From Arcanobacterium phocae (lineage in GTDB: Bacteria; Actinomycetota; Actinomycetes; Actinomycetales; Actinomycetaceae): a stretch of DNA of 64,000 nucleotides. The notes below the pieces were generated by a model that had not been told where the DNA came from, did no database searches, and saw only the letters and a list, made by a program, of their open reading frames with translations. This document shows, piece after piece, positions 35,902-43,930 of this stretch. A program made the translations under genes and the position numbers. Numbering within the stretch: the first letter of the stretch is position 1; the number at the start of each line of letters is the position of its first letter. The stretch is taken from the NCBI RefSeq assembly GCF_018913465.1, contig NZ_JABAPM010000002.1:62001-126000 (forward strand), given 5' to 3'.

Positions 35902-36702
35902 ATGGCGATTAAGCGTGTGCGTGCTCATCATCTCGCTCAGATGAAGGCTGAAGGTACGCCAATAACAATGCTCACATCCTATGATGCGATAACTACTCGG
36001 ATCTTTGACGAAGCTGGCACTGACATGTTGCTCGTTGGCGATTCCTACGCGAACGTGATGCTCGGATACGATTCAACAACCCAGGTGACCATCGATGACA
36101 TGGTCTTAGCTACCGGAGCGGTTGCTCGGAATGCAAAACGTGCGTTCGTAGTTGCCGATCTTCCGTTTGGTGCATACGAAACTTCTCCGGCAGATGCCAT
36201 CGCCAATTCGGTCAAGTTAATTCGTGCAGGCGCGTCTGCGGTCAAACTTGAAGGTGGCGTACGGATGGCCTCCACTATCCGTGCAATTGTTAATGCTGGC
36301 ATCAACGTGGTAGCTCATGTTGGATACACGCCGCAATCTGAAAACGCTCTCGGCGGACCGCGAGTACAAGGCCGTGGTGATGCAGCAGAACAGATACGGC
36401 GTGATGCGCGAGCTGTTGAAGAAGCCGGCGCGATCGCCGTCGTTCTCGAATTGGTCCCGGCGCCCATTGCCACTGAAATCACTCGCGAACTAACGATCCC
36501 TACAATTGGAATTGGTGCTGGGGAAAACACTGATGGACAGGTTTTAGTCTGGACTGACATGGCTGGCATGACTGACTGGCAACCATCGTTTGTGAAAGTG
36601 TTTGGCAAAGTTGGTGCTGCTCTCAAAAATGCGGCTGAAGCCTACAATGTGGCTGTTCGCTCGCGCTCTTTCCCAGATGATGACCACCGGTTCAATCACT
36701 AG
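35902..36702 (+). CDS. panB: 3-methyl-2-oxobutanoate hydroxymethyltransferase
   Basis: 266-residue ketopantoate hydroxymethyltransferase, first step of pantothenate (coenzyme A) synthesis. Metal and substrate motifs are LTSYDAITTRI, LLVGDSYANVMLGY, VVADLPFGAYE, VKLEGG, HVGYTPQ and the catalytic LELVPAPIA, with IGIGAGENTDGQVLV near the end. ATG with AAAGGAAAGG upstream. Its position after glnA2 in the opposite direction is also seen in mycobacteria (Rv2222c/Rv2225). panC and panD are not in the window. Confidence 0.95.
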   Translation: MAIKRVRAHHLAQMKAEGTPITMLTSYDAITTRIFDEAGTDMLLVGDSYANVMLGYDSTTQVTIDDMVLATGAVARNAKRAFVVADLPFGAYETSPADAIANSVKLIRAGASAVKLEGGVRMASTIRAIVNAGINVVAHVGYTPQSENALGGPRVQGRGDAAEQIRRDARAVEEAGAIAVVLELVPAPIATEITRELTIPTIGIGAGENTDGQVLVWTDMAGMTDWQPSFVKVFGKVGAALKNAAEAYNVAVRSRSFPDDDHRFNH

Positions 36703-36746
36703 GCCGAATAGCTCATTGTTAAACCTCATCAACAGCAAATAAAGAT

Positions 36747-36752
36747 TAGAAT
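36747..36752 (+). promoter_or_regulatory. -10 box TAGAAT, leaderless start of map
   Basis: TAGAAT ends 7 nt before the ATG at 36760; no Shine-Dalgarno. Confidence 0.55.
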
Positions 36753-36759
36753 ACGAGAT

Positions 36760-37656
36760 ATGCACGATCAACATTTCCTCACCCCAGGTACTCTCTCCCC
36801 ACAACGGCACGTTCCTGAATCAATCGAACGCCCGGAATACATGTTCCATGATGGCCCCGAAGTCGTCACCGCATCTGATGTCAAGGATGCCGAAACTATT
36901 GAAAAAATTCGTATTTCTTCGCAAATTGCAGCTGACGCCCTCTACTTGGCTGGCGCAGCAGTTCGCCCTGGAGTGACAACTGATGAGCTTGATCGTATTG
37001 CGCACGAATACATGTGTGACATGGGAGCATATCCATCTTGTCTAGGCTATATGGGTTTTTCTAAATCAATTTGTACCTCCATTAATGAAGTCATTTGCCA
37101 CGGTATCCCCGACTCAACCGAGCTACGCGAAGGCGATATCATCAATCTAGATGTCACTGCCTACAAGAACGGCGTTCACGGTGATACAAATGCGATGTTT
37201 TACGCCGGCGAAGTAGACCAAGAATCACGTGACTTGTGCGAGCGCACCTACAACGCCATGATGCGAGGTATTAAAGCCGTTAAACCCGGCCGCCGCGTTA
37301 ATGTGATTGGACGTGTCATCGAATCTTATGCGAAACGCTTTGGATACGGTGACGTTGAAGATTTCACTGGCCACGGCGTCGGCGAAGCTTTCCACTCGGG
37401 TCTGATTATTCCGCATTACGATTCCGCACCAAATTTTGACGACGAAATAAAAGTTGGCATGGTTTTTACAGTAGAGCCTATGCTTACTCTCGGAACTCAA
37501 AAGTGGGATCAGTGGGATGACGGCTGGACAGTAGTAACTGCGGATCGTAAGCGGACCGCACAATGGGAGCATACAATCGTTGTCACGGAAACTGGTGCTG
37601 AGATTTTGACGCTCCCCACCCAAGGGCAGACCTCACCAGCAATGCCAACCGTATAA
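36760..37656 (+). CDS. map: Methionine aminopeptidase type I
   Basis: 298-residue enzyme removing initiator Met. Metal-ligand and active-site residues lie in [43 protein letters not shown] and QWEHTIVV. A roughly 40-residue N-terminal extension with a Pro/Gln-rich start resembles the longer actinobacterial isoform that carries an SH3-binding-like tail. Likely leaderless. It precedes ppgK by 27 nt. Confidence 0.95.
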   Translation: MHDQHFLTPGTLSPQRHVPESIERPEYMFHDGPEVVTASDVKDAETIEKIRISSQIAADALYLAGAAVRPGVTTDELDRIAHEYMCDMGAYPSCLGYMGFSKSICTSINEVICHGIPDSTELREGDIINLDVTAYKNGVHGDTNAMFYAGEVDQESRDLCERTYNAMMRGIKAVKPGRRVNVIGRVIESYAKRFGYGDVEDFTGHGVGEAFHSGLIIPHYDSAPNFDDEIKVGMVFTVEPMLTLGTQKWDQWDDGWTVVTADRKRTAQWEHTIVVTETGAEILTLPTQGQTSPAMPTV

Positions 37657-37683
37657 TTCATTAATGTTTTCAAAGGAGAAACC

Positions 37684-38454
37684 ATGGATCAAAAGCTAGC
37701 AAACGTTGCTATCGGGGTCGATATCGGCGGCTCTGGAATTAAAGGTTCAGTTGTCAATCTCGAAACCGGGGAACTTATCGGAGACGAGTTCCGGATACCA
37801 ACTCCAGAAAACGCTGCACCCGAGGTAATCGCAGATATCGTACGCCAGGTAGTGGAGCATTTTGATACCTCGGTAGACACTCCGGTTGGGGTCACATTTC
37901 CCGCTCCAGTTATCAATGGCGTCTGCCCGATGATTGCCAATCTTAACCAAGATTTCGTTGGCATGAACGTTTCAGACCTGATGACTACACATGTTGGCCG
38001 CCCAGTTGTTGTTCTGAACGACGCCGATGCTGCCGGTCTTGCGGAAGCCGAATTCGGCGCAGCGCACAGCCAAGACGGCACAACTATTGTGTTGACGTTA
38101 GGAACTGGTATTGGTTCAGCGCTGGTGCGCGATGGTGTACTTGTGCCGAATACTGAGATGGGGCATTTGCTGTTACCTAATGGCCTCGAAGCCGAAAAGT
38201 GGGCAGCCTCGTCCATTCGTACAAAGGAAAATCTGTCGCTTGAGCAATGGGCCACTAGGTTGCAAGATGTACTTGATATGGTCGAGATGCTCTTCTCCCC
38301 CGATACACTCATCTTAGGTGGTGGAATTTCAACGCGTTTTGCAGAGTTCTCCGGATTCCTGTCTACTCGTGCTGATCTTGAACCAGCTCGGTTGTTTAAT
38401 ACTGCGGGGATTGCGGGAGCTGCGCTCGTAGCATCGCAAGAAGCGCAAGACTAA
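37684..38454 (+). CDS. ppgK: Polyphosphate glucokinase (ROK family)
   Basis: 256-residue ROK-family glucokinase. Phosphate loop GVDIGGSGIKGSVV at the N terminus, VLNDADAAGLAEAEFG with catalytic Asp, TLGTGIGSALV, and an E-x-G-H motif in TEMGHLLLP. Length and actinobacterial context fit the strictly polyphosphate/ATP-glucomannokinase type, which phosphorylates glucose using inorganic polyphosphate. Together with PPi-type phosphofructokinase this suggests ATP-sparing glycolysis (inference). AAAGGAG lies 5 nt before the ATG. A strong terminator follows. Confidence 0.92.
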   Translation: MDQKLANVAIGVDIGGSGIKGSVVNLETGELIGDEFRIPTPENAAPEVIADIVRQVVEHFDTSVDTPVGVTFPAPVINGVCPMIANLNQDFVGMNVSDLMTTHVGRPVVVLNDADAAGLAEAEFGAAHSQDGTTIVLTLGTGIGSALVRDGVLVPNTEMGHLLLPNGLEAEKWAASSIRTKENLSLEQWATRLQDVLDMVEMLFSPDTLILGGGISTRFAEFSGFLSTRADLEPARLFNTAGIAGAALVASQEAQD

Positions 38455-38472
38455 AGAAAAACTAGTTAGACG

Positions 38473-38506
38473 CGTGGGATAGCGAGCATCAGCTCGCTAT
38501 CCCACG
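38473..38506. terminator. Terminator between ppgK and RNase P RNA
   Basis: Perfect 15-bp stem CGTGGGATAGCGAGC and complement, ATCA loop, followed by TTTCTTC on the plus strand. On the minus strand a T-run lies about 10 nt further, so it may also end rnpB. Confidence 0.9.
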
Positions 38507-38519
38507 TTTCTTCATAAAA

Positions 38520-38881
38520 GGCGAATGAGTTGGCCGATACGCCGGGTTTTGTCCGCTTGAAAAACAAGCGTGGCGACCATCCATCTAGGCTTATCGTTAC
38601 CAATAAGCTCAAGCAACCTACCCGCGTGCTCAACGGGACGCCTTAACGCACGCTGCTCGGTCTTGCTCTCGGTGGGGTTTACCATGCCGCAACGATCACT
38701 CGCTGCGCGGTGAGCTCTTACCTCGCCCTTTCACCCTTACCGCGTTACCGCGGCGGTTTACTTTCTGTGGCACTAGCCTGCGGGTCACCCCGAGTGGATG
38801 TTATCCACCACCGTTCCCTGTAGAGCCCGGACGTTCCTCGGGAGCTTGACGCTCACGCGGCCGCCTAGCCAACTTATTCGC
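38520..38881 (-). ncRNA. rnpB: RNase P RNA, bacterial class A
   Basis: About 362 nt. Read on the minus strand it begins GCGAATAAGTTGGCTAGGCG and contains the conserved GAGGAACGTCCGGGCTC core near the 5' end, AGGGTGAAAGGG and GGTAAACCCC in the middle, and ends with GGACAAAACCCGGCG and GGCCAACTCATTCGCC. The 5' and 3' ends pair to form helix P1. The -10 box TAAGAT (38888-38893) places the start near 38881. It is the catalytic RNA for tRNA 5' maturation. Confidence 0.96.
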
Positions 38882-38887
38882 ATCTGC

Positions 38888-38893
38888 ATCTTA
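38888..38893 (-). promoter_or_regulatory. -10 box TAAGAT of rnpB
   Basis: TAAGAT lies 6 nt before the proposed 5' end of RNase P RNA and is back to back with the yaaA -10 box 13 nt away. Confidence 0.6.
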
Positions 38894-38906
38894 CCTCAGC
38901 TTTGCA

Positions 38907-38912
38907 TAAACT
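38907..38912 (+). promoter_or_regulatory. -10 box TAAACT, leaderless start of yaaA
   Basis: TAAACT ends 6 nt before the GTG at 38919; no Shine-Dalgarno. Confidence 0.6.
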
Positions 38913-38918
38913 GGGTAC

Positions 38919-39692
38919 GTGCTTATTCTTTTACCGCCTTCTGAAGGCAAATCATCACCAGCAGCCGGACCCTCACTTGAGCTAGATTCACTGAGCTTTC
39001 CGAAGTTTAACGCTACCCGGTCGGTACTTGTTGATGAACTGATAGCCGTGTCACAACGCGAAGACGCTCTCGATATTTTGAAAGTTGGCGTACGAGTAGC
39101 CGACGACGTAGCCCGCCAAGCTGACTTGCGGAACGTACCTTGTGCACCAGCATACGAGGTCTATTCTGGGGTGCTCTTTAACGCGATGGATATGTCTCAT
39201 GCCCATACGGCAGACTTGAACCGAGCTAATCAGCATGTCCTTATTTTTTCGGGGCTATTCGGCGTTAATCGACCTGCTGACATGATTCCAGCTTATCGGC
39301 TAGCCATGGGCATCTCGTTGCCGCAGTCAGGAAATACGAAAACGCTATGGAAAAAGGCGTTAGCGGATGCAGATTTTGGCGAGCAAGATTTAGTTATTGA
39401 TGCACGGTCTGGCGCGTACCGAGTGTGGGATCCACCCACGCAGGCCGACCACGTCGTCGTCAATGCAGTTCGAATCAAAAACGGAAAACGTGTCGTAGTC
39501 TCACATAATGCTAAGCACTACCGTGGTCTGCTCGCTGGCGAGCTCATTCGTAATGAAGAAATGCCGAAAGACGCCGAAGAATTGGCCGATTTCGCTCATA
39601 TTCTGATCGACCGTGGGCTCATCACCGGTGTTGAGCTAGACCCGCCGGGCAAGACTCGGGCCCTTACTCTAGTGGAAAATCTCGATCTCTGA
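38919..39692 (+). CDS. yaaA: YaaA-family peroxide stress protein (DUF328)
   Basis: 257 residues. The family start LILLPPSEGKS is intact, as are LIFSGLFGVNRPADMIPAYRL and the late SHNAKHYRGLLAGEL. YaaA lowers free iron and DNA damage under peroxide stress in E. coli and binds DNA through a helix-hairpin-helix-like motif. GTG start at 38919, leaderless. The last 29 bases overlap the end of the coiled-coil gene on the other strand. Confidence 0.88.
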   Translation: MLILLPPSEGKSSPAAGPSLELDSLSFPKFNATRSVLVDELIAVSQREDALDILKVGVRVADDVARQADLRNVPCAPAYEVYSGVLFNAMDMSHAHTADLNRANQHVLIFSGLFGVNRPADMIPAYRLAMGISLPQSGNTKTLWKKALADADFGEQDLVIDARSGAYRVWDPPTQADHVVVNAVRIKNGKRVVVSHNAKHYRGLLAGELIRNEEMPKDAEELADFAHILIDRGLITGVELDPPGKTRALTLVENLDL

Positions 39693-40410
39693 TTATGATG
39701 CAATCGTAATCTTCGGAGATATGGAACTGGTCTGGTTCTGCCTGGCGAATCTGAGCTATTTCGATAGGTGACAGTGCTACTCCCCCGCTCGTTGTTCCGT
39801 CTGGGCGCAACGCGATAACAGTTAGACCACCACTGTGCTGTGCACGCTCATAGGCTTGCTTAAGTTCTTTTGCCAGTGGCCGGTAGATCGAGTCACGGCG
39901 TAGTTCAAGATCGGTTATGTCGCGTTGAATAAGAGCGACTTCTTCTTCGAGCTGAGATCGTTTTTCCACCAGCGTTTTATTTAGAAATTCTCGACGGCCG
40001 AGTGCATCAGCACGCGTATTTTCGGCGTCTTCTAGCTGTTCGAGATAGCCGAATTCAGTCTCTTCGCGTTGTGCTAGTTGCTGTTTATTAGTATCGATTT
40101 CGCTTTGTAACGTCAGAAGCTGACGTGAATCCATACCAATGCCGGCGTTGAGACGGGATTCCTTATCGACGACGACGATACGCAGTTCCTCACTACGCGC
40201 ACTGGCTTCTTCGAGTGCTTGCTGGATTTGAGTTGTATTGCGCTCAACATCGAGGATCTCTCGCCCCACTGCTGCGATCATGTTCATCAATTCGCTGATC
40301 TCAGATCGCAACGGGTGCTGGCTATCCTCACGGCGAAGCCGCGTGAGCTGAGAATCGAGGGTCACTACGTCAAGGAGTGATAATTGGTCTGCTCGAGGCG
40401 CGTAGTACAT
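39664..40410 (-). CDS. Coiled-coil protein of the CdsZ/zinc-ribbon family lacking the cysteines
   Basis: 248 residues, mostly a long antiparallel coiled coil (about 10-190, rich in Glu, Gln, Arg and Leu), then a C-terminal segment that fits the actinobacterial zinc-ribbon family downstream of Nif3: GGLTVIALRPDGTTSGGVALSP...DYDCIIIRD. In relatives the ribbon carries two CxxC pairs; here the aligned positions read T, G and Y, C out of register, so no complete zinc site remains. ATG at 40410 with AGGATC upstream, 23 nt after the Nif3-like gene, so co-transcribed. Role unknown. Confidence 0.78.
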   Translation of the reverse strand: MYYAPRADQLSLLDVVTLDSQLTRLRREDSQHPLRSEISELMNMIAAVGREILDVERNTTQIQQALEEASARSEELRIVVVDKESRLNAGIGMDSRQLLTLQSEIDTNKQQLAQREETEFGYLEQLEDAENTRADALGRREFLNKTLVEKRSQLEEEVALIQRDITDLELRRDSIYRPLAKELKQAYERAQHSGGLTVIALRPDGTTSGGVALSPIEIAQIRQAEPDQFHISEDYDCIIIRDRDFPLE

Positions 40411-40433
40411 GATGAGATCCTATCGGTAACTAG

Positions 40434-41234
40434 TTATAGACGAAGTGACCATGGATCGGTCACGAGAGTAGAAATATATGTCTCAATGCCATCAATACCA
40501 GATATTGCCTGGACCATTGCCGGCAGTACCGGCCATTCGGAAGCAAAATGTGTCAATCCAATAAGTGAACATCCGCCAGCCCATAAATGATCAGATGCCG
40601 GATGATGGCGAAGATCCGCACAAATATAAACATCAGCTTTGGCTTGGTTTGCCGTCGTCAAAAATGAATCTCCCGATCCTGGGGAGACCGCAACCGTACG
40701 GACAATTTTTTCCGGGTCTCCGCCAACGAGGATGCCTGGCGCAGTCTCTGGAATTAGGGCTTTAATTCGTTCGGCAAGCTCGCGAACTGACATCGTCATC
40801 GGCAATTCGCCTACTCGGCCAATACCCAATTCTGGCTGGTTATCGTAGGGCTGGAGCGGGCGCATATTTTCCAAATTTAGCAGTGAGCCAAAAGCTACGG
40901 CCGAACCGGTAGCAGCTGCATCTGCATTAGTGTGGGCAGCAAATAACGCACAGTTGCTTTTAATAAGCTTATGTACCCACGATCCCTTCGCCGTCGACGT
41001 CGCTACGGTCGATGTGCCACGCAGATAAAGTGGATGGTGAGTGATAAGCATATCTGCGCCACGCTCAATAGCTTCGTCTACTGTTGCTTGGCATGGATCT
41101 ACTGCAAATCCAATGCGAGACACGGGTTCCTGAGGGTCTCCAACAACTAATCCAACACGATCCCAATCTTCAGCTAGCCGAGCGGGGAAAGCACACTCCA
41201 TCGTGGCCATAACATCTGCAACAGTGATCGACAT
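40434..41234 (-). CDS. Nif3-like dinuclear metal-centre protein
   Basis: 266-residue Nif3/YbgI family protein. Metal ligands occur in LITHHPLYLRG (HHP), AAHTNADAA (HTN-D) and the C-terminal LTHFASEWPVL (H and E). The family forms hexameric rings and is sometimes annotated GTP cyclohydrolase I type 2, but its true reaction is unsettled. ATG at 41234, leaderless by its -10 box. First gene of an operon with the coiled-coil protein. Confidence 0.9.
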   Translation of the reverse strand: MSITVADVMATMECAFPARLAEDWDRVGLVVGDPQEPVSRIGFAVDPCQATVDEAIERGADMLITHHPLYLRGTSTVATSTAKGSWVHKLIKSNCALFAAHTNADAAATGSAVAFGSLLNLENMRPLQPYDNQPELGIGRVGELPMTMSVRELAERIKALIPETAPGILVGGDPEKIVRTVAVSPGSGDSFLTTANQAKADVYICADLRHHPASDHLWAGGCSLIGLTHFASEWPVLPAMVQAISGIDGIETYISTLVTDPWSLRL

Positions 41235-41240
41235 AACTCC

Positions 41241-41246
41241 ACATTA
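41241..41246 (-). promoter_or_regulatory. -10 box TAATGT, leaderless start of Nif3-like gene
   Basis: TAATGT ends 6 nt before the ATG at 41234. A GGAG lies only 2 nt from the ATG, too close for normal initiation. Confidence 0.55.
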
Positions 41247-41271
41247 TCGTAAAAACTGGTTAAGAAAAAAT

Positions 41272-41300
41272 GGGGGAACTACCAGGTAGGCAGTTCCCCC
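41272..41300 (-). terminator. Terminator after the SQR-like operon
   Basis: GGGGGAACT and AGTTCCCCC form a 9-bp stem with an 11-nt loop, followed on the minus strand by ATTTTTTC. It closes the SQR-like/60-residue operon just after the small gene. Confidence 0.92.
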
Positions 41301-41311
41301 TATAGGTTCTT

Positions 41312-41494
41312 TTAATGTTGCGGATTGTGGCCCTTAATCACCATTCCCATAATTCTTGCGTTGAATGCGATGAAGCGTGGGATCTGGCGCAACACGCTCT
41401 GTCGAAAACTGAGAACCTTCCGATCTGGCATGGGCGCTTTGGAAACGTCAAGGATTGGTTGAGCTGAGACGCTTTTTTCTGGTGTGTTATTCAT
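41312..41494 (-). CDS. Small protein (60 aa) downstream of SQR-like gene
   Basis: Not recognised. 60 residues beginning MNNTPEKSV and ending in a basic, hydrophobic-tinged half (RQIPRFIAFNARIMGMVIKG). It starts 5 nt after the stop of the SQR-like gene with GGAG about 9 nt upstream, and is followed at once by a strong terminator, so it is the last gene of that operon. The C-terminal half could be an amphipathic membrane-surface helix; an accessory role for the flavoprotein is inference from position alone. Confidence 0.7.
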   Translation of the reverse strand: MNNTPEKSVSAQPILDVSKAPMPDRKVLSFRQSVLRQIPRFIAFNARIMGMVIKGHNPQH

Positions 41495-41499
41495 AGTGG

Positions 41500-42954
41500 T
41501 TACTCCGGGATAAATGACCAGCCAAACTTGGCCTTTGCTTTATAAATGAACAGATAGTGGAGCATGAGTTTTACCCAATGCCCGTGCAAACCAATTTCGC
41601 CCTTGGTATGTTTCAAATCGCGCCCGGTTGGGTAACGATCGAAGTCTGGCACAATTGGACGCTGGGTCATCGCGGCGGCAGAACCCTTGAAGAGACCGGT
41701 TCCAGCTGACGCAACACAGGCTGCACCCATATCTGCCATAGAGGCGCGTTGTGCTGGGGCCTTCGGGTCTTTCAACCGGTTGGCGATTGTCACTGCAACT
41801 GCCTTACCCATCGCCCCAGATGGCATTCCGGTACGCGGTGGGGCTGGAGCGATTAGTGTGCCGTTCTTCGTCGTACGAGGCTTCGAGAGCTGATGCGGGG
41901 GCGCAAACGCAATGCCAACAGCGAAGATGTTGTCATAACCAGGAACTTGATACGTTGATGGCCAATCAGATGCTTTCCACTCTTCGTATGGTTTCTTGGT
42001 GTAGTCTGCATCGACTTTCATAAAGCCATTTGGCAAGAACATCTCTGATGTCTTGTCTTCGCCGTTACGCCCATAAGCTTTCAGACCTGCACCGCCGAAC
42101 GGTGGCAACAGCATCGCAAAATCATAATGAAGTTCATGACGCTCGCCATCAAGCGTTTCATAATAAATGGTATCTTCATCAATCTTGTGCGGATGTGCAC
42201 CGGTAATCGGTAGCACCCCGCGCTCACGATACAGAGATTCAGTAAGGATTCGTGCGTCAGTCTTATAACCGTTCTCCAAGAAAGTCATGCCACCAATACC
42301 GAAATCACCTAGTTCAGCTTCATTAGTGAAGTAAATGATGTCTGCCTTATCTCGAACACCAGCTTGGCGGACAGTGTGTTCAACGTTGAACGTGTATTCG
42401 AAAGCTGCTCCTTCACAGGTACATGTACCGTGTCCAGTTCCGATGACGAGTGTTTGCCGCTGCCCCGCCTTCATTTTTGCAATGGCTTTCTCGAGCTCTT
42501 TAGAAGCATGATCTGCGTGGTCTGCAGTGCATACTGAAACAGTATTGCCAGCATCTGGCCCTAAACCTTCAGTAGCGCCGAAATTCAGCTTCGGACCCGT
42601 TGCGTTAATAACGAAGTCGTAGTAAATGTTTTCAGTTTGCCCACGACGCTGGTCAGATGTGTGCTCTACGGTAACAAATGGACGCGGATCTTCGCCTTTC
42701 CCATCAGGGTGCAATTCGGTTGCCCGTGCCTGCGTAAACTCAATCTTCTGCTTCTTGTACACCTTGGCGAGCGGGAAAAGAACTTTACTCTTTGGCATTT
42801 CCCCTGTTCCGACCCAAATATTTGATGGGATCCAATTCCACAGCGAATTGGGTGAAACTACGTGGATAGAATGCTTCTTTCCGACTAGTCGTTTTAGATG
42901 GAGCGCAGCAGTGTGCCCCGAAACGCCAGCGCCAAGTACAACGATCTTTGCCAT
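41500..42954 (-). CDS. Sulfide:quinone oxidoreductase-like flavoprotein
   Basis: 484 residues. The N-terminal FAD motif is KIVVLGAGVSGHTA. The SPNSLWNWIPSNIWVGTG segment and the Cys-containing VIGTGHGTCTCEGAAFEY (C178, C180), plus C142 and a late Cys in MGAACVAS, fit the SQR/FCC branch of NAD(P)H-dehydrogenase-like flavoproteins. It would oxidise sulfide and pass electrons to quinone at the membrane; sulfide use is inferred from family only. ATG at 42954 has GGAGGT 4 nt upstream. It is followed by a 60-residue gene and is divergent from yceI. Confidence 0.82.
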   Translation of the reverse strand: MAKIVVLGAGVSGHTAALHLKRLVGKKHSIHVVSPNSLWNWIPSNIWVGTGEMPKSKVLFPLAKVYKKQKIEFTQARATELHPDGKGEDPRPFVTVEHTSDQRRGQTENIYYDFVINATGPKLNFGATEGLGPDAGNTVSVCTADHADHASKELEKAIAKMKAGQRQTLVIGTGHGTCTCEGAAFEYTFNVEHTVRQAGVRDKADIIYFTNEAELGDFGIGGMTFLENGYKTDARILTESLYRERGVLPITGAHPHKIDEDTIYYETLDGERHELHYDFAMLLPPFGGAGLKAYGRNGEDKTSEMFLPNGFMKVDADYTKKPYEEWKASDWPSTYQVPGYDNIFAVGIAFAPPHQLSKPRTTKNGTLIAPAPPRTGMPSGAMGKAVAVTIANRLKDPKAPAQRASMADMGAACVASAGTGLFKGSAAAMTQRPIVPDFDRYPTGRDLKHTKGEIGLHGHWVKLMLHYLFIYKAKAKFGWSFIPE

Positions 42955-43290
42955 CTTTACCTCCAAATCAGTGTTGCCTCGGTCACCTCTAACCATACAA
43001 CCATAAGTCTTTTACGTAAACTTGACTCTGCTATTATACGGAATCGAGTTTTCCGAGTTTACCTGACCTCACTACGTCCCTAAGCCACATTTCACTCAGT
43101 TCAATTACACTTCGCCCCAAAAGTAAGACGAAATCGCGCCACGGAGCGATGGAACTTTGGCGAAATAGCACGATTTCCGCTCATCTCAATTATATTAGTT
43201 GACTTTTCAATAGTCATGTATTAAATTATATCTTGTTGGTACGAAACAAAACTTTCGAATAGTAAACTCGATTCTCATTAAGGACAACAT
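42955..43290. other. Intergenic region between SQR-like gene and yceI
   Basis: 336 bp with no credible gene. It should hold two divergent promoters. A TTGACT (43199-43204) and TAAATT (43222-43227) spaced 17 bp fit a yceI promoter. Confidence 0.5.
43201..43215. promoter_or_regulatory. Candidate operator GACTTTTCAATAGTC
   Basis: An imperfect 15-bp palindrome of form GACTNTTNAANAGTC that overlaps the likely yceI -35. It may be an operator for a redox-responsive regulator; no known regulator is recognised. Confidence 0.35.
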
Positions 43291-43839
43291 ATGACCGCTC
43301 TTAAAGACCTCAACGGCAAGTTCATCATCGATTCCGTTCACTCCCGCCTTGGCTTCGTGGCACGCCACGCAATGGTAACCAAAGTCCGTGGCAACTTCGA
43401 CGAGTTCGAAGGATTTGCGGAGGGTGACGCTGCCGCACCCGAAAACGGTGTCATTGAAGTCACCATTAAGTCAGACTCAATCAACACCTCCAACTCGATG
43501 CGCGACAATCACCTTCGCTCCGATGACTTCTTCGGTTCTGACACCTACCCAACTATTACTTTCCGTTCAACCGACATCAAAGTAGTTGACGAAGAAACCG
43601 TTGAAATTACTGGTGATTTCACCATCCGCGGCACAACAAAGTCAATCACCATTCCATTCGAATTCGGCGGCGCAATTATTGACCACGAGGGCAAGCTCCG
43701 TGTTGGTTTCGAAGGCGCCACAGACATCTCCCGCAAAGAGTTCGGCATCACCTGGAACGGCGCACTCGAAGCTGGCGGCGTCATGGTTTCCGACAAGATC
43801 AAGCTTGAGCTTGAGCTCGCTTTGGTTAAAGAAGCCTGA
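43291..43839 (+). CDS. yceI: YceI-family lipid-binding protein
   Basis: 182 residues of the YceI beta-barrel: FIIDSVHSRLGFVARHAMVTKVRG at the start, SNSMRDNHLRSDDFF (the family signature), TITFRST, and a closing ISRKEFGITWNGALEAGGVMVSDKI. The barrel binds a polyprenyl chain or quinone. No signal peptide is present, so unlike E. coli YceI it should be cytoplasmic. AAGGA lies 6 nt before the ATG. A terminator hairpin follows. Confidence 0.94.
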   Translation: MTALKDLNGKFIIDSVHSRLGFVARHAMVTKVRGNFDEFEGFAEGDAAAPENGVIEVTIKSDSINTSNSMRDNHLRSDDFFGSDTYPTITFRSTDIKVVDEETVEITGDFTIRGTTKSITIPFEFGGAIIDHEGKLRVGFEGATDISRKEFGITWNGALEAGGVMVSDKIKLELELALVKEA

Positions 43840-43872
43840 GCTACTGTTTTAAAAATACGAAAATGACGACGT

Positions 43873-43895
43873 TGGGGCGCCATCACGGCGCCCCA
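43873..43895 (+). terminator. Hairpin after yceI
   Basis: TGGGGCGCC and GGCGCCCCA form a 9-bp GC-rich stem with an ATCAC loop. The U-tract is weak (CTCGTTTA). Confidence 0.65.
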
Positions 43896-43930
43896 CTCGT
43901 TTAGTACGTCCTTCGAAAGGTCTCATCGTC

